This document shows positions 38,869-40,518 of a stretch of 40,518 bases of DNA, piece after piece (the stretch's first letter is position 1; every line of letters begins with the position of its first letter). The notes beneath the pieces were generated by a model. The model had not been told where the DNA came from and ran no database searches. It worked only from the letters and a program-made list of their open reading frames with translations. The position numbers were made by a program, and so were the translations under genes. This DNA comes from a virus. The DNA is taken from positions 1 through 40,518 of IMG/VR virus record IMGVR_UViG_3300002835_010847; one strand, given 5' to 3'.

Positions 38869-39180
38869 ATGGCAAACAAATTACAACAATATAGAAGCAA
38901 AATTAAAAAAATTAATGAAAATCAAATTTTATGGCTCAGACTTAGTGGGTTCGTAGTTATTTCTATTTTCATAGTTCTATTAGGATGGAATTTTTTAACA
39001 GATAACACTTTTATATACATAATCATTTTTTCTGGTTTAATTTTATCATGTTTCTGGTGGTATTTAACTATTAAATTAATAAAAGATTTATTAAACCACA
39101 GGAACACCGAAGTAGAAATTTTGAATGAAATAATTCAAGAACTTAAAGTTATCAAAGAAGATGTTAAAAAAATATCCTAA
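38869..39180 (+). CDS. Small membrane protein with cytoplasmic coiled tail
   Basis: This is a 103-residue protein. Hydrophobic helices lie at about 22-42 (WLRLSGFVVISIFIVLLGW) and 49-68 (FIYIIIFSGLILSCFWWYL), followed by a charged helix (EVEILNEIIQELKVIKEDVKK) likely to self-associate. Two membrane passes with both ends in the cytoplasm would fit a phage inner-membrane effector or holin-like protein, but no family match is evident. Its ribosome site lies within the terminator hairpin. Confidence 0.6.
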   Translation: MANKLQQYRSKIKKINENQILWLRLSGFVVISIFIVLLGWNFLTDNTFIYIIIFSGLILSCFWWYLTIKLIKDLLNHRNTEVEILNEIIQELKVIKEDVKKIS

Positions 39181-39184
39181 CCTA

Positions 39185-39213
39185 TTGACAAGTTAAATAA
39201 TAACTTATAACAT
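39185..39213 (+). promoter_or_regulatory. Host-type promoter before queD
   Basis: TTGACA (39185-39190) is followed by TAACAT at 17 bases (39208-39213) or TATAAC at 15 bases (39206-39211). Either would start transcription near 39217-39220, right at the hairpin described next. The -35 box is perfect and the -10 box imperfect. It lies in the 117-base gap upstream of queD. Confidence 0.55.
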
Positions 39214-39220
39214 AATACAT

Positions 39221-39263
39221 AGAGGACTTGACGCTCGACCCTCTTTAAATATTCCGCCCGTCA
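39221..39263 (+). ncRNA. Structured queD leader, possible pseudoknot (candidate riboswitch)
   Basis: AGAGG (39221-39225) pairs with CCTCT (39240-39244), closing a 14-base loop. Loop bases TGACG (39229-39233) can pair with CGTCA (39259-39263) downstream, making an H-type pseudoknot. A preQ1-I aptamer has a similar AGAGG...CCUCU stem plus downstream pseudoknot strand, and queD is a known preQ1 target. The conserved A-rich tail and core bases of that class are not seen, so this is a candidate only. An SD (AAAGGAG) follows 20 bases later. Confidence 0.3.
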
Positions 39264-39297
39264 TCAAACTTGCTACCTAACATAAAGGAGACTAGAG

Positions 39298-39807
39298 ATG
39301 GCAAATCAACCTATTACCTATAAATGGACCAGCACTAAAGAATACCACGATTCTTTTCCCTGTGCATACAGACAATGGCGAGCCGATAGTCATTGTAATC
39401 TAATTCACGGCTACAGTTTTAGCATGAAGTTCTACTTTGGAACTAATGACCTCGATGTTCGAAACTGGGCTGCGGACTATGGCGGTCTTAAAGAACTCAA
39501 AAAAGTTTTAGAAGATCAATTCGATCACACGTTACTAGTTGCTCAAGACGATCCCCAACTTGAAACATTCAAACTACTCCAAGAAAAGAAAATGGCTAAA
39601 CTTACTATCCTTCCAAGATTAGGTTGTGAAGGTCTAGCAGATATGTTATACAAGTATGTTAATGGAGTATATATTCCTCAACTATGGGGAGATGGGGAAT
39701 CAAAACGTCTATGGTGTTATAGAGTCGAAGTTCGTGAAACACAAAGCAACATGGCTTTTAGAGAAGGCCATCGTGAATGGAACGAAGATTTATTTGAAGA
39801 ATTTTAA
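39298..39807 (+). CDS. queD: 6-carboxytetrahydropterin synthase (QueD family)
   Basis: This 169-residue enzyme of the 6-pyruvoyl-tetrahydropterin synthase family converts dihydroneopterin triphosphate (product of FolE) to 6-carboxytetrahydropterin on the preQ0 pathway. CNLIHGYSF (C33, H37) is the usual Cys...HGH region, FDHTLL (D76, H77) the catalytic Asp-His, and VEVRET (Glu147) the pterin anchor. The second zinc His of HGH is Tyr39 here, and H32 lies beside the Cys. AAAGGAG precedes ATG. Partners queE and queC are not in the window. Confidence 0.88.
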   Translation: MANQPITYKWTSTKEYHDSFPCAYRQWRADSHCNLIHGYSFSMKFYFGTNDLDVRNWAADYGGLKELKKVLEDQFDHTLLVAQDDPQLETFKLLQEKKMAKLTILPRLGCEGLADMLYKYVNGVYIPQLWGDGESKRLWCYRVEVRETQSNMAFREGHREWNEDLFEEF

Positions 39808-39809
39808 AA

Positions 39810-40493
39810 ATGCTGTCAACTCAAATTATCATGGTCGGTACAACTAGTATACCGGCATTGGATAATTCAATAATTGATCAATTATTAGATTGGCACGATT
39901 CTAAAAAAACAATTTTAGAAAATCCAGGGAGTATTGGTTTGAATACTCCCTGGGTGCATACAAAAATAAGAGATTCCGATCCGATGGAAAAATCAATACA
40001 AATAAAAAATTCAATCAGCGGATCTCCTTGGAATTTAGATTTTGTAGAAAATTTTCCAACTTTAGTAGAAAGTTTTAATCAATTACCACTAAATTTCATT
40101 AACAAAATTCTTATATTAGAAACTGTAAAAGAATGTGTTCCTCATATAGATGGAAGTAGTAGGACTTACTTAGATAAAAGTATCGAACCTTGTAATTATA
40201 GAATGCTTTTGAGAAAACCTAAAAACAGTAAGGGTTTTTATGTTCAACCATTATTAAAAGAAAATTTTGGAATTAGTGCAAGAAAAGAAATTGATACACC
40301 TTATTCTAAAAATTATTACTCTCCAGAAATAGGAAAATGGTGGGTACTGAACAATTGGTGTTGCCAGCATGGCAGCGATTGGTTACCGGAAGATAATAAA
40401 GCGTTAATATCAGTGATAGGTACTCCATCTAATGAACACAAACAAATATTAAATTCATTATCAAACACAATTAAACACCCCGATTATACCTAA
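39810..40493 (+). CDS. 2OG-Fe(II) oxygenase-like protein (6)
   Basis: This is a 227-residue protein. VPHIDGSSR (H112xD114) and a second His in NNWCCQHGSD (H187) fit an aspartyl-hydroxylase-like jelly roll; NYRMLLRKP lies between them. The 2-oxoglutarate arginine is not evident (Lys197 is near the position). ATG 39810 follows queD by two bases; ATG 39831 is an alternative start. It is translated from the queD transcript, so oxidation of a deazaguanine or of another target is conceivable but unproven. Confidence 0.48.
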   Translation: MLSTQIIMVGTTSIPALDNSIIDQLLDWHDSKKTILENPGSIGLNTPWVHTKIRDSDPMEKSIQIKNSISGSPWNLDFVENFPTLVESFNQLPLNFINKILILETVKECVPHIDGSSRTYLDKSIEPCNYRMLLRKPKNSKGFYVQPLLKENFGISARKEIDTPYSKNYYSPEIGKWWVLNNWCCQHGSDWLPEDNKALISVIGTPSNEHKQILNSLSNTIKHPDYT

Positions 40494-40504
40494 AAGGATT
40501 AAAA

Positions 40505-40518
40505 ATGAACATGATGGA
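40505..40518 (+). CDS. Start of next gene, cut by right edge
   Basis: AAAGGA lies seven bases before ATG 40505, which opens a frame MNMM to the window end. Only four complete codons are visible, so nothing can be said about its product. The ribosome site and spacing match those of neighbouring genes, and it probably continues the queD operon. Confidence 0.5.

Noticed and set aside
39221-39263. Canonical preQ1-I riboswitch
   Set aside because: The stem and pseudoknot layout is similar, but the conserved core and A-rich tail are missing; kept only as a candidate leader.
1-40518. Window as a bacterial chromosome segment
   Set aside because: Gene packing, many tiny orphans, lack of core bacterial operons, and phage-type FolE, QueD, ClpP and MazG-like genes argue for a phage, although TctC and desaturases alone would suit a bacterium.
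1-40518. tRNA genes, CRISPR arrays, insertion sequences
   Set aside because: I saw no cloverleaf-like segment, no regularly spaced repeats and no transposase-like product; almost no non-coding room exists.

Overview
The window looks like part of the genome of a large tailed phage (Caudoviricetes) that infects an aquatic bacterium. The DNA is AT-rich and very tightly packed: no gene-free stretch exceeds about 130 bases, and neighbouring genes usually share ATGA or TAATG start/stop overlaps. It carries typical phage auxiliary genes (FolE, QueD, MazG-like, ClpP, Bax-inhibitor-1-like, 2OG-Fe(II) oxygenases, nucleotide-sugar dehydrogenase) and many tiny orphan genes of the sort seen in marine myophages. 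No capsid, tail, terminase or polymerase gene lies in the window, so the phage assignment is inferred from gene content and layout. I saw no tRNA, rRNA, IS element or CRISPR array.

Region A (1-24.4 kb) is very AT-rich, switches strand often and consists almost wholly of enzymes. It holds two tandem fatty-acid desaturases; two radical SAM enzymes with B12-type N-terminal regions; five more radical SAM proteins with twitch/SPASM-type cysteines, one of them split into a SPASM gene and a core gene; five 2OG-Fe(II)/aspartyl-hydroxylase-like oxygenases; two sulfotransferase-like proteins; three methyltransferases; a short SDR; an SGNH hydrolase; a GNAT; two tandem glycosyltransferase-like proteins; a class-I glutamine-amidotransferase-like hydrolase; a TctC/Bug-type solute-binding protein; and a HExxH metallopeptidase. 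The mirrored order rSAM-sulfotransferase-methyltransferase | TctC operon | methyltransferase-sulfotransferase-rSAM (10.3-17 kb) is striking. The region reads as a phage-borne modification or biosynthetic island whose substrate cannot be told from the sequence.

Region B (24.4-38.2 kb) is all on the + strand and less AT-rich. It begins with a nucleotide-sugar dehydrogenase, FolE and a GT-A glycosyltransferase, then runs through MazG-like and Bax-inhibitor-like genes and a long series of small, mostly unrecognised genes. Among these are a tandem family that starts MNER(I/L) and ends HFGVKE, and a small gene apparently read through a +1 frameshift at CCC-TGA.

Region C (38.2-40.5 kb) carries ClpP, a terminator-like hairpin that also covers a ribosome binding site, a small membrane protein, and QueD behind a sigma70-type promoter and a structured leader. 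FolE and QueD are the first two steps towards preQ0 (7-deazaguanine); later steps would have to lie beyond the right edge or in the host. Host-type promoters (TTGACA-17-TATNNT class) precede folE and the 395-residue gene, and a weaker one precedes queD. T4-like late-promoter motifs (NATAAATA-like) lie upstream of several other genes.
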